In this document: positions 11,001 to 21,478 of the stretch, in pieces
Layout of the letters: the number at the start of each line of letters is the position of its first letter
How positions within the stretch are numbered: position 1 is the first letter of the stretch
Origin: Nelumbo lutea
Taxonomy: Eukaryota; Streptophyta; Magnoliopsida; Proteales; Nelumbonaceae
DNA length: 64,000 bases
Assembly (NCBI GenBank): GCA_022828595.1
Contig: JAKGHH010000005.1
Coordinates: forward strand, 22,829,875 to 22,893,874
Direction of reading: 5' to 3'
Translations under genes and position numbers: made by a program
The notes under the pieces: generated by a model
The model's database searches: none
What the model was told of the DNA's origin: nothing
What the model saw: only the letters and a program-made list of their open reading frames with translations

Positions 11001-11877
11001 CACTTCTGGATTTCCTTACTTTCTTGTTAGGTCCAAGGTCAAACATTCCTCCTTTTATCCTTGCAAAAACCTTTGAAACCGGTATCTGTTGTTGGCTTCT
11101 TTAGCTCTTCTGTGTTTTGAATCCTCTAACTGTATTTAAGGTTCCAACAACTTCTTCCGTCTTCCCCTTAAAATTCTGATCCCTAACCATAATACCCTCC
11201 CTCTCCACCTCTTCTTTCTCCTCGATGTTATTCTCACCGCCTCCCTCAGACTTTTCCCCCCCTTGATTTACTAAATTACTTGAATTTCAATCAACCACTG
11301 TGTCTTCCAAATCTGATCTATTAAGATTTTCTTTATTTTAAACATAATAAAGTGGATTTGAATTAAATCCAAATCAGATCTAAGTCCTATATTTCAGATT
11401 TTAAACCAGATTCAAATTCAAAGTTTCACTAATAGGATTGGATTTTGATGTGGTTTGATCCGATCTAAATCCGAAGCAATTACAAACCTACATATCACTA
11501 ATTATATCGGTCTAGATATCATGTTTTAGTAATGGTTGATTCTTAACAAAGATAAAGAACCATTGACAATTGTACTGACTATTGAAAGCCAATCTCTCAT
11601 GGATATGGCCTTAATTTTCCTCTTGCCCTTCGTAATTTTACAGGTGGTCAATTGATAATTCCATAATATCTAATTTTTTTGTTGCTACTTGTTTGCCAAC
11701 GTATTTCTACACATAAGTTAACCATTTCATGCAACAAACCAATCATCTTTTCATGATTGTCACAGCATTATCTTCTCAACCTAGAATTATGTTGAGCTTA
11801 TAGTAATGCATATAACAATAAATTAATTAAGAACTTTCGATACCTAAATTATTAATATAATACAAAAAATTGGATGT
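8061..11877. other. Gene-free stretch; decayed repeat DNA
   Basis: I see no supportable gene. 8040-8250 and 8570-8610 share AAGTTTTGG(A)TACTCAAAAAGCA. 9200-9980 is a degenerate stretch rich in ACTAGG, GATGACTCAACAAG and TTGAACTAGG words. About 9466-9515 (GTGACTAGATCAGGTC...AACTAGGT) recurs at 14156-14205. 10040-10150 and 10600-10720 are strongly AT-rich. Short ORFs here look like chance. Confidence 0.6.
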
Positions 11878-11996
11878 GTTTTCAAAGATGAAGAAAAAGT
11901 TGTTGCTTTAATTTCAAGGCCAAATGATACAGGTCACTCACTTGGAGTTGAGATTATGGTCATACTCCAAGGAGTGCAAAGGGCAAAATAAGCTAA

Positions 11997-12892
11997 GGGT
12001 CCGTTTGGTTCGCAGTCGGAATCAAAACCCTTCGAAATCAGAATTGGATTGGTCTATTCCCCAGTGATTTAAAAGGCACGCCTAGGCACACAGGCGAGGC
12101 GCATACCCTGAAATGCGCCTTGCCTAGGTCCTATGCCCTTCAACAGTACCCCCAATTTGGTAAAGTTGTTCATTCATTCATCTTAATAAAATGTATTATT
12201 AAAAAGCAACTAAAACTATAAAATCATTATTTTTTGTGTGAAAACTAAGAATTTAAGACATTGTGTGGACTTGTTTGGCTTGCCTCGAGTGGCATGGCAC
12301 AAAGGCAGCTCGTAGAATCAAGAATTTAATATGTTTTACATTACATAGCTATGTGAAGTACTGCAATTAGGTGATGCTTGAAAATGTTTTATATGTTCGA
12401 TTTTATTTTTAAATTCTCATTTGAATATGCTTTTTATCTTATGTTAAGGTATTTTAATTTTAGATAATAGGTTTGTTAAAGCATTATTTTAAAATTTAAC
12501 TTTATATTTTTAGTAATATTATGTTTAATATTTCTTTTTGAATTTTTTTGCATTTTTTTGAATTTTCTAACTTTTTTATTTTTTAGCATTTTTTTTGTAC
12601 TTTTGCGCCTTGCTTTAAAAAGGAGAGCGCCTCGCCTTTTTTGTGCCTTGCGCTTTTAAAACACTGCTATTCCCATAGTCTGCCTGGTATAATGGAAATG
12701 GGAATTGAAATCCGTAGGTGTGGGATTTCATTCCCAAGGGAAGGGAAGGAAAGGGCCAGTCCCTCAAATGAGGGAATGCCATTCCAACTAGAATGGGAAT
12801 GGGAATCTGAATCAACACAACCAAATAGTTGGAACTGGAATAGCCCATTTTGATTCCGATTCGACCCCTACTCCCGCTAACTAAACGGGGCC
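11997..12892. mobile_element. Harbinger/Tourist-type MITE, split by a hAT MITE
   Basis: The ends are GGGTCCGTTTGGTTCGC (11997-12013) and the inverted GCTAACTAAACGGGGCC (12876-12892). They are flanked on both sides by TAA (11994-11996 and 12893-12895), the 3-bp TSD typical of PIF/Harbinger. Inner blocks (CGGAATCAAAACCC left, TTGATTCCGATTCG right) extend the inverted repeat. Without the nested 605-bp element plus 8-bp TSD it would be about 283 bp, a normal Tourist MITE length. It interrupts the RNase H-like fragment. Confidence 0.85.
12062..12666. mobile_element. hAT-type MITE, 605 bp, nested in the Tourist MITE
   Basis: The left end is CAGTGATTTAAAAGGCACGC and the right end is the inverted form ...GCGCTTTTAAAACACTG. 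Both are flanked by the perfect 8-bp repeat CTATTCCC (12054-12061 and 12667-12674), the hAT-type TSD length. The subterminal regions are rich in GCGCCTTGCCT-like words, and the middle is AT-rich and non-coding. A truncated relative in reverse orientation lies at 32647-33088. Confidence 0.92.
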
Positions 12893-13192
12893 TAAATATT
12901 AGAAGACTGATTTTGTTAGGGATGATTCTATGTTGGTGACTAATTGGCTACAAAAAGAAGAAACTAGGTTATGGAATTATGTAAATGAAAAAAGGATATT
13001 TAAATGGCTAAACCAAAATAAGGAAGTGAGATTCCAATGGGTGACGAGAAGTGTCAACTCATTTGTTGTAGTACTTGCTATAAATAGGGGATAGGAAGGA
13101 GAAACTTGCTTTGGACTTTATTGTATGTTTGTGTTTTTGTTGGGGAAGTTTAAGAGAGCTTATCCCTCCCCTATTCTCTTGTATCTACATTT

Positions 13193-13342
13193 GATCTATA
13201 AAGAAAAGAAATGGAAGAGAAAGAAAAAGAAGGAAAGAAAAGAAAAAAAGAGAAAAGGAAAGGAAAGGGAAGGGAAGAAAAGATAAGGGAAAGAAAGTAG
13301 TCTACCTGCCCCTGGCCCCTTCGGCTGGGGGGCTTCGCCCCC
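13193..13342 (+). repeat. Purine tract followed by a GC hairpin
   Basis: 13193-13300 is an almost pure A/G run (GAAAGAAAAAGAAGG-like). It is followed at 13328-13342 by GGGGGCTTCGCCCCC, a perfect six-base-pair stem. No coding sense; low complexity. Confidence 0.7.
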
Positions 13343-14391
13343 TTTCAACTAGTGTAGTGCACCTTTATTCTTCTTAATATAAAAGTTTTTTATTTAAGAT
13401 AAAGAAAAAATGAGATCCCCCCTTCCTCTTCTTCCTCATCCCCTTCCTCTTCCTTCTTCCTCTTGACCCCTCTCCTCTTAAGGAAGCTTACGCCTCAATG
13501 TGTTCAGGAGTCTTGTGGCTCTTACATTTTGAACTACGCCTCACACCTCTAGGTAGTGGAACGCCATGCATCACGCCTCTGTCTTAAAACATTGCTCATG
13601 ACTGAAATTATTAGACCTAAAAAATAGGTTGTATTGCATTGTATTGTATAGTATCCTATGACATTTGTACTTGCATCGTGTTTTGTAAATACCATATCGT
13701 ATCCCCATTTCCCATATCCATATCCGTGTTACCATGTATAGAAATCATAGCATATGCGAGGCATTAATAAATAAAGTTCATCTACTGACTTAAGACAGTT
13801 GACATGGGTGAATGACTAAATATAACCAAAGTAAGACAAAACAGAAGGGATTAACTCGAAAGGACAAAGTCAAAGAAGATTGGCTCAATTGAATGGTCCA
13901 AGGAGTGATTAAAAACAACGGAAAGAGTGGAGAGAGGACTACCCTTGCAAAGTGTGTTAAATATCCCAACTAGCAAGGTCATCTTAAGAACTCAAAAAAG
14001 AAGTTCTTAAGTAATTCAGCTGACTTATTCTTCTCTCAAAACGGTAGGGCTTTGACCAGGTTACATGAGATGAACCACAACAAGAAAATCTTCATTTTAT
14101 ACTTTTTGTATTTTTAAATCATAAAAGTTTTATTTTCGAAAAACACGGGATGGGAGTGTGACTAGATCAGGTCTAAACCCAACTAGGTGTAGGTGAACCA
14201 AAGATGTTTGGTGGTTTTTTCTGTTGTGTTGTTTACACTTGGGTGGGTGTTTTACCCTCTTTTATTTTAGGAAGGATGGTTGGGGTTTAATCTACACCAG
14301 CTTTGGGTTGGTTTTTCTGTTTTTTTTTGGTATAGGTGATTTCCCATCACCTTTTCTATACCTTGTTCTTCTTACTTGAATAAATTTTATA
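13343..14391. other. Gene-free stretch
   Basis: No supportable gene. It contains CT-rich runs (13405-13480), a diverged copy of the 9466-9515 word block at 14156-14205, and G/T-rich text at 14200-14330. Confidence 0.55.
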
Positions 14392-14400
14392 TTTTATTTA

Positions 14401-15929
14401 GGATTCCTGATTAGTATCATATACTTTGGGTCTATTGCCACTTTGGTTCCTGGACCTTAAAATGTGCCAATCCAGTACCCGCCGTTAATAGACCATTAGC
14501 TATGTGTATCACGTGACAACATGTGCAAATTAAATATTTTGAAACTGACAAAATTACTCTTCAAAACACTGTTCATCATCTTCTTCTACAGAAATAAGTA
14601 TCCTCCTCATTATAATCTACAACTGCTTACTCAAGAAGATTATCTTCTACCGTAATATTGAACCATAATACACTCTATTGGAGGGTTATGTCTCATTTGT
14701 TGTGTCCCTCAATGACCTCAATGTTTTACGATTCCAAGAGTGAGGAAAGTAGATGCCAAAGGAACGAGGCTTGGGTGAAGATTTAGCAGAAACAGGAGCA
14801 TTCCGCATTGGCAGAAGGAGACAGGAAATACTTAGGGGTCTCTAGTTTTGGAGCTACAGGGGATTTCTGCAAGTCGGTTGAACCTAAAAGTCTAACGTCA
14901 AGAGTCTAAAGCAATGGACAGGAACTAACCAAAGGAGGAATTGAACCTACAAGTTGGGAGGAACCCAGAGATGTAGGAATCATGCATGTGATAGTGTTGT
15001 TGTGCATGCTAATCTTTCTAAGAGCTTGAAGTTGGGAAATCTTCTCGGTGATATGGCTGCTCAATCCCTTCCAAGGGAGCTGGGTCACTATAACCTGGCC
15101 TTTAACGCACTTGATCCCTGCACATCCTCCTGAACAAGCTCCGAAGCCACTATTATTCCAGCTCCGTAATATTCCTAGATGATCTACTAATTTGCATTTG
15201 AAGGCTTGAAGAGCTTGAAAATCAGCTTGAGTGATGACTATCCCATCCCACATCTGGCTCGATACTGAAGTATAATTGCCTCCGAGCCTTGTGTCCAGTC
15301 CAACCCACTTTTGCATGACGTGCAACACATTTCGTGGATGTTTTAGAGGCTTTGGGCCCTACACACTGCTGTTCAATGGGAGTGGGGGCCCATAGGCTAC
15401 AAAATGACCGCTTAGTGTTGTACCATTTGGTAGTTACTGAATGATTGCAAATAGGTAGATCCAATCCGCCATTATTAACAAGCGAGCCAGTGGCCCACAT
15501 AGCTAGGATAATGGCAAAGAAGAGGGCTATTCCAAGAGGAGGATAACCATCGTTGCAAAGGGAGTTGGGGTGGGTCAAGTTTTATAGGTGAGAGGGCTGG
15601 AATTGAGGGGCTGTAATGGTGATGAGAAAACGTTAGGTGCGTTTCTTGAGCATGTGGGGATGGTGGATATGGTTTACAGAGTTAGATTTATCGAAGGTTG
15701 TTGGAGTGGTGGGAGAAAGGAGGGAAACTAGTTCTAACGGTTGATAAAGAAAATTGAATGACACTCGAATGGCATTTGTGTCCTTTTGCATGCCACTTAA
15801 TGGCTGACTAACGGCAAGTACTGGATTTGAAGGTTTTGAAAGTTCAAGTACTAAATTGTTGCATTTTAAAGTTCAAGGGCCAAAGTGGCACTAGGCCTAA
15901 AGAACAGAGTACTAATCAGGAATTTTCCC
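14401..15929. mobile_element. Mutator-like element carrying a host gene fragment (Pack-MULE-like)
   Basis: Terminal inverted repeats of about 75 bp, 14401-14476 against 15855-15929, share ATTCCTGATTAGTA, TGCCACTTTGG and TTxAAAxTGxxxCAA in inverse order. The element is flanked by a perfect 9-bp direct repeat, TTTTATTTA (14392-14400 and 15930-15938), the Mutator TSD length. The total is 1529 bp, with no transposase. Inside is a minus-strand fragment of an LRR receptor-kinase gene. Imperfect TIRs and internal stops suggest it is old. The Mutator call rests on TSD length, TIR length and cargo together. Confidence 0.9.
14880..15270 (-). pseudogene. IMK2-like LRR receptor kinase, captured N-terminal fragment
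   Basis: The minus strand reads [59 protein letters not shown] and [19 protein letters not shown]. This matches the conserved N-terminal cap (LRRNT_2) and first leucine-rich repeat of plant IMK2/IMK3-type receptor-like kinases (WDGVVVTQADxQALxxxK, LRSWNNS, CSGxWAGIKC, GQVVAIQLPW). The match then jumps from IPTSLGS to SGSIPPLV-like residues, consistent with an internal deletion of roughly one repeat. It ends at CPLL, where a TAG replaces the expected glutamine before TLDV. No kinase domain is present. The surrounding ORF (15578-15222 in another frame, with a hydrophobic stretch LFFAIILAMWA) may be a second captured piece, which I do not recognise. It lies wholly inside the 14401-15929 element. 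Confidence 0.85.
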
Positions 15930-15938
15930 TTTTATTTA

Positions 15939-18521
15939 TCTTCAAAAAACAACTTTAGGAATTCCATTGATTGTGGTTTCCTTAATATTAGAAAAAATCA
16001 GCCTTTGATCCTCATGTTCTTTAAAACTCTAAGGCAAGCTTCTTTAAACGCCACAGAAAAGGAGTTGTGGGTTCTATCCATATATAGAAAGAAGTACAAG
16101 TTTCTTTGTTAATGTTAGTCATATTCATGTCTTTATGCAAGGGTAAGCAACTAAGCCATTAATAAAAGTTTAAGAATTAGTTATGAATAAAACTTAGGAG
16201 TTAGAAATCAACCATCTCTCGTTCTCCTATTTTTCTATTATATATTTCTGATATTAGTGCAAGATCTGAATATCATCCCTCTCCTTAGCATGTATGGAAA
16301 TATAAATGTAATTCTAAGCCATAACTCATAAGTAGCATCAATTTTGTTTTCTTTTTCATCCATTTATTCTAAAAGAGCCAGGTTGATGATGGTCAAGCAA
16401 TTGAAAAGTTAACAATCCTAAGACCAATGTCTAATTCCCTAGGAAGACAACCCCAACAACCCAAGCACACTGGATCTATGGTCCTTGAAAATCTAGCTTA
16501 ATCCACCTAGCTTGCTACAATGTAGATTATGATTAAACACCAAAAGGGGGAAAGGATTACATTAACCATATAATTGACTTAGGGGAAACCTTCCCTAAAT
16601 GAATTATGCACCACCTATAAGAATCCCATGGTACCAATTTCCACAAAAGCCAACAAATCCAATGAGGCAATGCATGGAAGATTATTCGGGGAGAGAGATG
16701 CTTGGCAGGTGGAGAGGCACCTTACAAATAACAAGAGCCTACAAGAAGCTTATCTCCTTTAGGCACATCATCCTTGTTTTCCATTAAAGAATACTAGGAT
16801 GAAGAGATTGACTCGTACATGGAAACAGAGGACCCAAAGTTGCTGACTGGGAGTCTGGGACCTCGAATATTTACCATATAGCAGATACTAAAATATCAAG
16901 ACCCATAATTTGATGGCTCCTACATAAAGAGGGCTTACAGCAAAAGCTTGCATGACCCAATGTCTTTAGACCATTTGATTCATGGATCATTTTTTCAGAG
17001 AGTTCAAAGTTCAAACAGAACTATTGACCACCATCCAGATATCTTCTTTAAAAACCTACATTCTGGATTAAAATTATGAAAAGATTTCTTTTGTGTTGCC
17101 AATAAAAAAAAGAAAAAAAAAATCTCACTAAATACTGCCCCGGAGTGTATGTGTTGTTCCTTATTTTGTTTTTGTGGTTTTTTCCTTACGATCTATGGTT
17201 ATAGAAATCAAAGAAATAGACATTGACATATTCGTACATACCTCAGGCCGGGGTATACACTGTCAATGTGCCTGCTTGTTTCGCCTGGCACTCAATGCCT
17301 GATCAAACAAAACCAAAACAATAACCACAAAACAAATCACGAAGAGAGATCAAAGAAGAACACTGAAGCTTAAGATATTTTACTCACAGAGATCCATGAT
17401 GTGATTCCTAACAAATTGCACAATCCCACAACGATATCTACCACAATCAAACAGCAGATTGAAATCCCTAGTACCCAAGAAAATGAAACAATAACACCAA
17501 AAGAGGGTGAAATAGAGAGTAGAAACTAGGGTTTAGTGGGAAAGAGAAAAAGATAGAGTAAGGATTTATAATGTACCCCAGGCTTAAGAGCGACAGCTTT
17601 CCACTTCTTCATCCCAAAGCTCTTCAGTTTCTTTGTAGAAGAAGTCTCGCCCCACTCTTCTGCACTCTCACTGGATCAGAATTGTTTCTAGGAGATAACC
17701 AACGGCTCTTTCCCTTGATGCCTTCAGTGCTGCACAAAAATAAAACTAATTTTCTCCAAGTAATGTCTTTGGATCTCGTTCCAACTTCTTTAATAATCCA
17801 TACCATACATCTACTCTCTACTTTCAAATTGCTAGACTCAGAATTTGAAAGATGTTTATGTAGAAAAACCCTAACTCCAGGCTTGCTTGACTAAAATCCC
17901 AAGAGATTTCATGCGGCATAACTTCCACAGGCAAGGGATTGCGCTATTCACCGAGACTCAAAGCAGAAACCTCACTAATACATATTCGGTTTCAATGGAA
18001 TTTGCAAGATCCAAGAGAGCCTACTCCGATTCAGCTGCCACTCAGGTGGGTGGAAGTTGCCGCTGCAAGCCTAAGGTCACGGTTACAAGAGATATGGAGT
18101 ATTGCAAACTCGCATAGTGATGGTTGTCAGTGCAAAGAGATAAGAGATCAGAAGAGTTGATGGTCGTTGTTACAAGCTCTAAGTTGCCGTTGAGACTTGA
18201 GAGTCATCTTAACAAGACTTAGTAAGCCACTAGGGAGAGAAAAGAAGCTTCTAGGGTTTTAATATTTCCTCTCACCTCGCAGAAATGGTGACTTTCAGAT
18301 TTCACCAGTATTAGGTGGTGGAGAGGGCTCTTCCCTACGACATAGATGAGCATCCTAAGATCTATGGTATGAAGCTATGGATGACTAACGGACAACCAAA
18401 ATCAAAGAATTATGATTCGGTTACCATTTCAAAAAAAAGGCAAACAAATTATCCACCGTTTTGGAAAATGTCCTTTTTAAAACGTTAGGCTGCGTTTTGA
18501 TGGGATGAAAAAGGTTAGAAA
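15939..18521. other. Gene-free stretch
   Basis: No gene that I can support. The longest open stretch, 17571-17894 (107 codons, plus), has no recognisable motif, and its antisense frame is equally open. 17340-18300 is less AT-rich than its surroundings and may be an older captured or LTR-derived segment, but I found no termini. Confidence 0.5.
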
Positions 18522-19169
18522 GTGATGAGGGACATTTTTGTCACCCCGCGCAAATACAACACATGGATGTTGTTGACAGTACAACGTTCTAATCAGCAAA
18601 GTAGCTCGCCAAATTAACCCATGACAACCAACATTAGGTGCGTGGCCAAGCTAGGGTAAGGTCAGGCCCCTGACAACATAAGCTCATCTAAACCATTCCG
18701 CGCGTTGCACCCTCAGTATTACCATTACCGTGAGGATAGGAATAGCTCGCCAAATCGTGCACCACAAGTCCTGCAGGCAACCTGTAACCGCCACGCAAAT
18801 CTAGCAACTGGCACTCCAACATAGCCTGAATTGCGGAAACAGCTTCGCAAAAGACTCAAAGACGTTGCCTGATGGCACTTGAACCCTAGGTAGCTGTAAA
18901 ATGACTCCAAATCCACTTAAAAGGTATGTGCACATAAGTATTGAAGCTCTCTCATATATTCTTCACATAATTCCCTTATTGACTTAAGCATCAGAGTGTT
19001 CCCCTAGGTAAACATTACCTAGGCACTCTCACTCTTCTCTTCTTCACAGCTCGACTCAGCTAACTCGGACACACAGAAACCAGCTTGACAGAATAGCTCG
19101 ACATTGCTAGGTCAGAACCTTGTTCGAGCCCAGTCACTAGACACGAGGGAGCAACTAGATTGCACATCA
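18522..19169 (+). mobile_element. Tat element A: 5' LTR
   Basis: It ends ...TTGCACATCA at 19169, directly before a PBS-like sequence, as in element C (…GCGCTACATCA then PBS at 57941). The segment TTATTGACTTAAGCATCAGA (about 18976) also parallels ACTTAAGCATCGGAG in the LTR of C (57812). A start TGATGAGGGACATTTTTG at 18522 resembles the TGATGAAGGATGATTTGA start of C. The 3' end is well supported, the 5' end less so. Confidence 0.65.
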
Positions 19170-19192
19170 CCAATTGGTGCCGTTTGTGAGAA
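19170..19192 (+). other. Tat element A primer-binding site (degenerate)
   Basis: ATTGGTGCCGTTTGTGAGAA follows the LTR end and is a diverged form of TTTGGCGCCGTCTGTGGGAA found at the same place in element C. It fixes the plus-strand orientation. Confidence 0.65.
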
Positions 19193-19265
19193 ATATAGCA
19201 AAAAGCTAGTGCTCCCTTCTTCTATTTCTTACCTTCTCTTATTTTTCTCTAAAAAACCATCTTCA

Positions 19266-20850
19266 ATGGCATCCTCAAACAATCCTTCTGCTAATAACAA
19301 TATCAATGGCCAATTTTGATTATCACATTAGGCCAAATCGATGTTCCTTTGCCACCAGTCGAAGTACAAGACAATGCGGTTATGCCACCTCTAGCCATGG
19401 ATCCCGTAGCAGCCCCGGTAGCAATCAACATCCAGCAGTTCAACAATATGGTGAGATGTGTACAGACTATGACCGAACAGCTCAAATCCTAGGAGAATCG
19501 GTTTGCCTTTATCGTCGGATAGTAGCAACAGCAGTAGCGGCAACTGCGTCCATAGCAATAGCAATATCAACAACTGCGACTTCCATAGGTACCCATCCAG
19601 TAGATGTCACGGAATAGCCAACAGATGCCAAGAAACGGTCAGCAACAACCACTAAACAGTTAGCAAGTGCCACAAAGCAATCAAGAAGCACCCAGGAACA
19701 ATCAGCAAATACCTCCTCGGGACAACGACTTGAACTGTGAAGACCCACCTCATCCACAGATTTGTAGCTAGGTTCAGGTCCCTAATAGATATAATGATCA
19801 AGACAATGCCGATGAAGCAGTTCGACATGGTCAAGTCCCTTGAAATCTTAAAAGCCCCACGACCAAAGAACTTTCAGGCTCCGACCTTAGAGTTCTACAA
19901 GGGTAAGACAGGCCCAGTGGAGCACGCAAACAGCTTCCAGGCCCTCATGCTCCTCCATGGAGAAAATGACACCAGCATGTGCATTGCATTCCCCACAACA
20001 CTGAAAGAAGAAGCTTGGCTTTGGTATTCCAGATTAACACTTGGCTCCATAAAAAATTGGGACTAGTTCACCAAACTCTTCATCAATCAATTTGCTACTA
20101 GTAAGAGACACTCCAAATTAGCAACCTGCTTGTTCAACGTTGTCCAGAAGTCAAATGAGACACTCAAGGAACATATTCGAAGGTTCAACATAGAGCATCT
20201 ACAAATCCCAGTCCTGGATCCCGCTATGCAGCTTATAGTAGCAAAGAAAGGCGTGAAACATCGCAAGCTGAAATGGGAGCTCGAACTACACCTCCAGCCA
20301 CCATGGAAAAATTTCTTGATGTACCACACCACTTCATTAAGGCAGAGGAAGTAGTGGGGACAGAGTCTGACATAGTAGGAAAGAGAAAGTGAACTAAAGA
20401 AGCGAGTACAAGTAGAACCAAGCGAAGGAGTAAGTCACCAAAGAGGAGTAGATCACCAAGGAGAAGGCGCAATAACTTGTCATGCCGCAAGAGTAGGACA
20501 CCAGTAGAGTATCGAGCCGACGATCAGCAACGCCACCGACGCACACTAGAGTGTTTACCCTATTAAATACTAAGAGGAAGGAGATCTTGATGCAAATCCA
20601 ATCCAACGATTACGTGAAATGGCCACCCAAGATGAAGGGGGTTCCTACCACTCGGAACCCAAATAAATATTGCCATTTTCACAAAGTTGTCAGACATTAT
20701 ACTAAACACTATTGGAATTTGAAGAATGAAATTGAAGACCTCATCAAAAGAGGCTATCTGAAGTGCTTCATCAAAGATGAACGACAACCTGAAGCAAGAA
20801 CTAGTAGGGAGGCGCCCCAAAACAGTAGACAGTAGGAGCCAGCTCTCCAA
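19266..20850 (+). pseudogene. Tat element A gag, degenerate
   Basis: The start ATG at 19266 gives MASSNNPSANNN before an early stop; the element C gag starts the same way (MASFSNVG). The conserved gag domain is clear at 19800-20250: LEFYKGKTGPVEHANSFQAL, TLKEEAWLWYSRLTLGSIKNW, FTKLFINQFATSKRHSKLA and SNETLKEHIRRFNIEHLQI. The C-terminal part (20551-20835) has YVKWPPKM, then YCHFHKVVRHYTKHYWNLKN and IEDLIKRGYLKCFI, the Tat-type Cys/His block, here with the final Cys replaced by W-containing sequence. At least five stops or frameshifts lie between the pieces. PR follows at 20930. Confidence 0.88.
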
Positions 20851-20899
20851 AACCAGCAGTCACTAGAGAGGCAGGTCCAAGGGACCATAAATGTAATCA

Positions 20900-21475
20900 C
20901 CGGAGGCTCAATAGTAGAGCAAGAGGGAAGCTAGCCATGCAAGTGCCCCTGGAACGAGGAAGTAATTTATTTTACAGAGGATGATTGTGGGGGATCCATT
21001 ACCCCCATGAGAACTCACTGGTAGTAAAGCTACTAATAAATGACTTTAGAGTGAAGAGGACTTTAGTGGATTCAGGCAACTCAACAGACATTTTGTTCAT
21101 AGAAGCCTTCAAGAGAATGGAACTTAGTAAAGCTGACCTGCAACCCGCTAACATACCGCTGGTGGATTCAGTGGCAAGGTAGTTCGCTTGATTAGCAGAG
21201 CAAGAGTGCTAGTTGAGGCGGGCTTGCCGCCCCATACAGTGTGCTTTGAACAAGATTTTCTGGTGGTTGCCTCCTCATCGCCTTAAAACGTAATTTTGGG
21301 ATGACAAATCTTACATGCATTGCGAACTGTAGTCTCAACATGCCACCTGGCATTGAAATTCCCAACAGACACAGGTATAGGAGTGTTGTGAGGAGACCAA
21401 CTAGAATCCATAAAATGCTATGTAGCACCGCTAAAAGCCAAGGGCAAGATGATAGTTGATATCGATAACTCTGCA
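20900..21475 (+). pseudogene. Tat element A protease, truncated
   Basis: The ORF 20985-21182 has IHYPHENSLVVKLLINDFRV and LVDSGNSTDILFIEAF, the Tat protease active site (DSG). After a stop and frame changes it continues as DFLVVASSSP, NVILG and STCHLALKFPTDTGIGV-like sequence, and ends with ESIKCYVAPLKAKGK. Elements B (44891-45268) and C (60201-60578) have the same order. At 21478 the polyprotein is cut by the next LTR; no RT of element A is visible. Confidence 0.85.
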
Positions 21476-21478
21476 TTT

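Larger units (their letters stand above)
11878..13092 (+). pseudogene. RNase H-like domain fragment (RVT_3 type), split by a MITE
   Basis: Before the MITE, 11872-11990 reads IGCVFKDEEKVVALISRPN, then HSLGVEIMVILQGVQRAK. After it, 12925-13092 reads RDDSMLVTNWLQKEETRLW and VRFQWVTRSVNSFVVVLA. Together these follow the order of a plant RNase H-like domain (GGVxRDxxGxVVA; an E in the first helix; a GDS-like aspartate; a FxWVPRxxNxxADxLA end). Such domains occur at the end of LINE polyproteins and in nuclear derivatives. The first β-strand with the first catalytic D is missing, and a stop follows QRAK. The Harbinger MITE at 11997-12892 interrupts it, and the frame changes just after. Assigning it to a LINE is inference. 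Confidence 0.65.

Noticed and set aside
13328..13342. GC hairpin after the purine tract as a bacterial-type terminator
   Set aside because: Plant nuclear context with no adjoining gene; kept only as a sequence feature.
14906..15328. A functional receptor kinase gene
   Set aside because: Only the N-terminal cap and part of one LRR are present, with an internal deletion, a stop and no kinase domain, all inside a bounded Mutator-type element.
17571..17894. 107-codon open frame on the plus strand
   Set aside because: No recognisable motif, the opposite strand is equally open, no splice or promoter context that I can support, and it lies among repeats.
18725..18916. 63-codon open frame on the minus strand
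   Set aside because: It lies antisense within the Tat A LTR and has no motif.
19303..19834. Several minus-strand open frames opposite Tat A gag
   Set aside because: Antisense shadows of gag with low-complexity Leu/Ala/Val runs.
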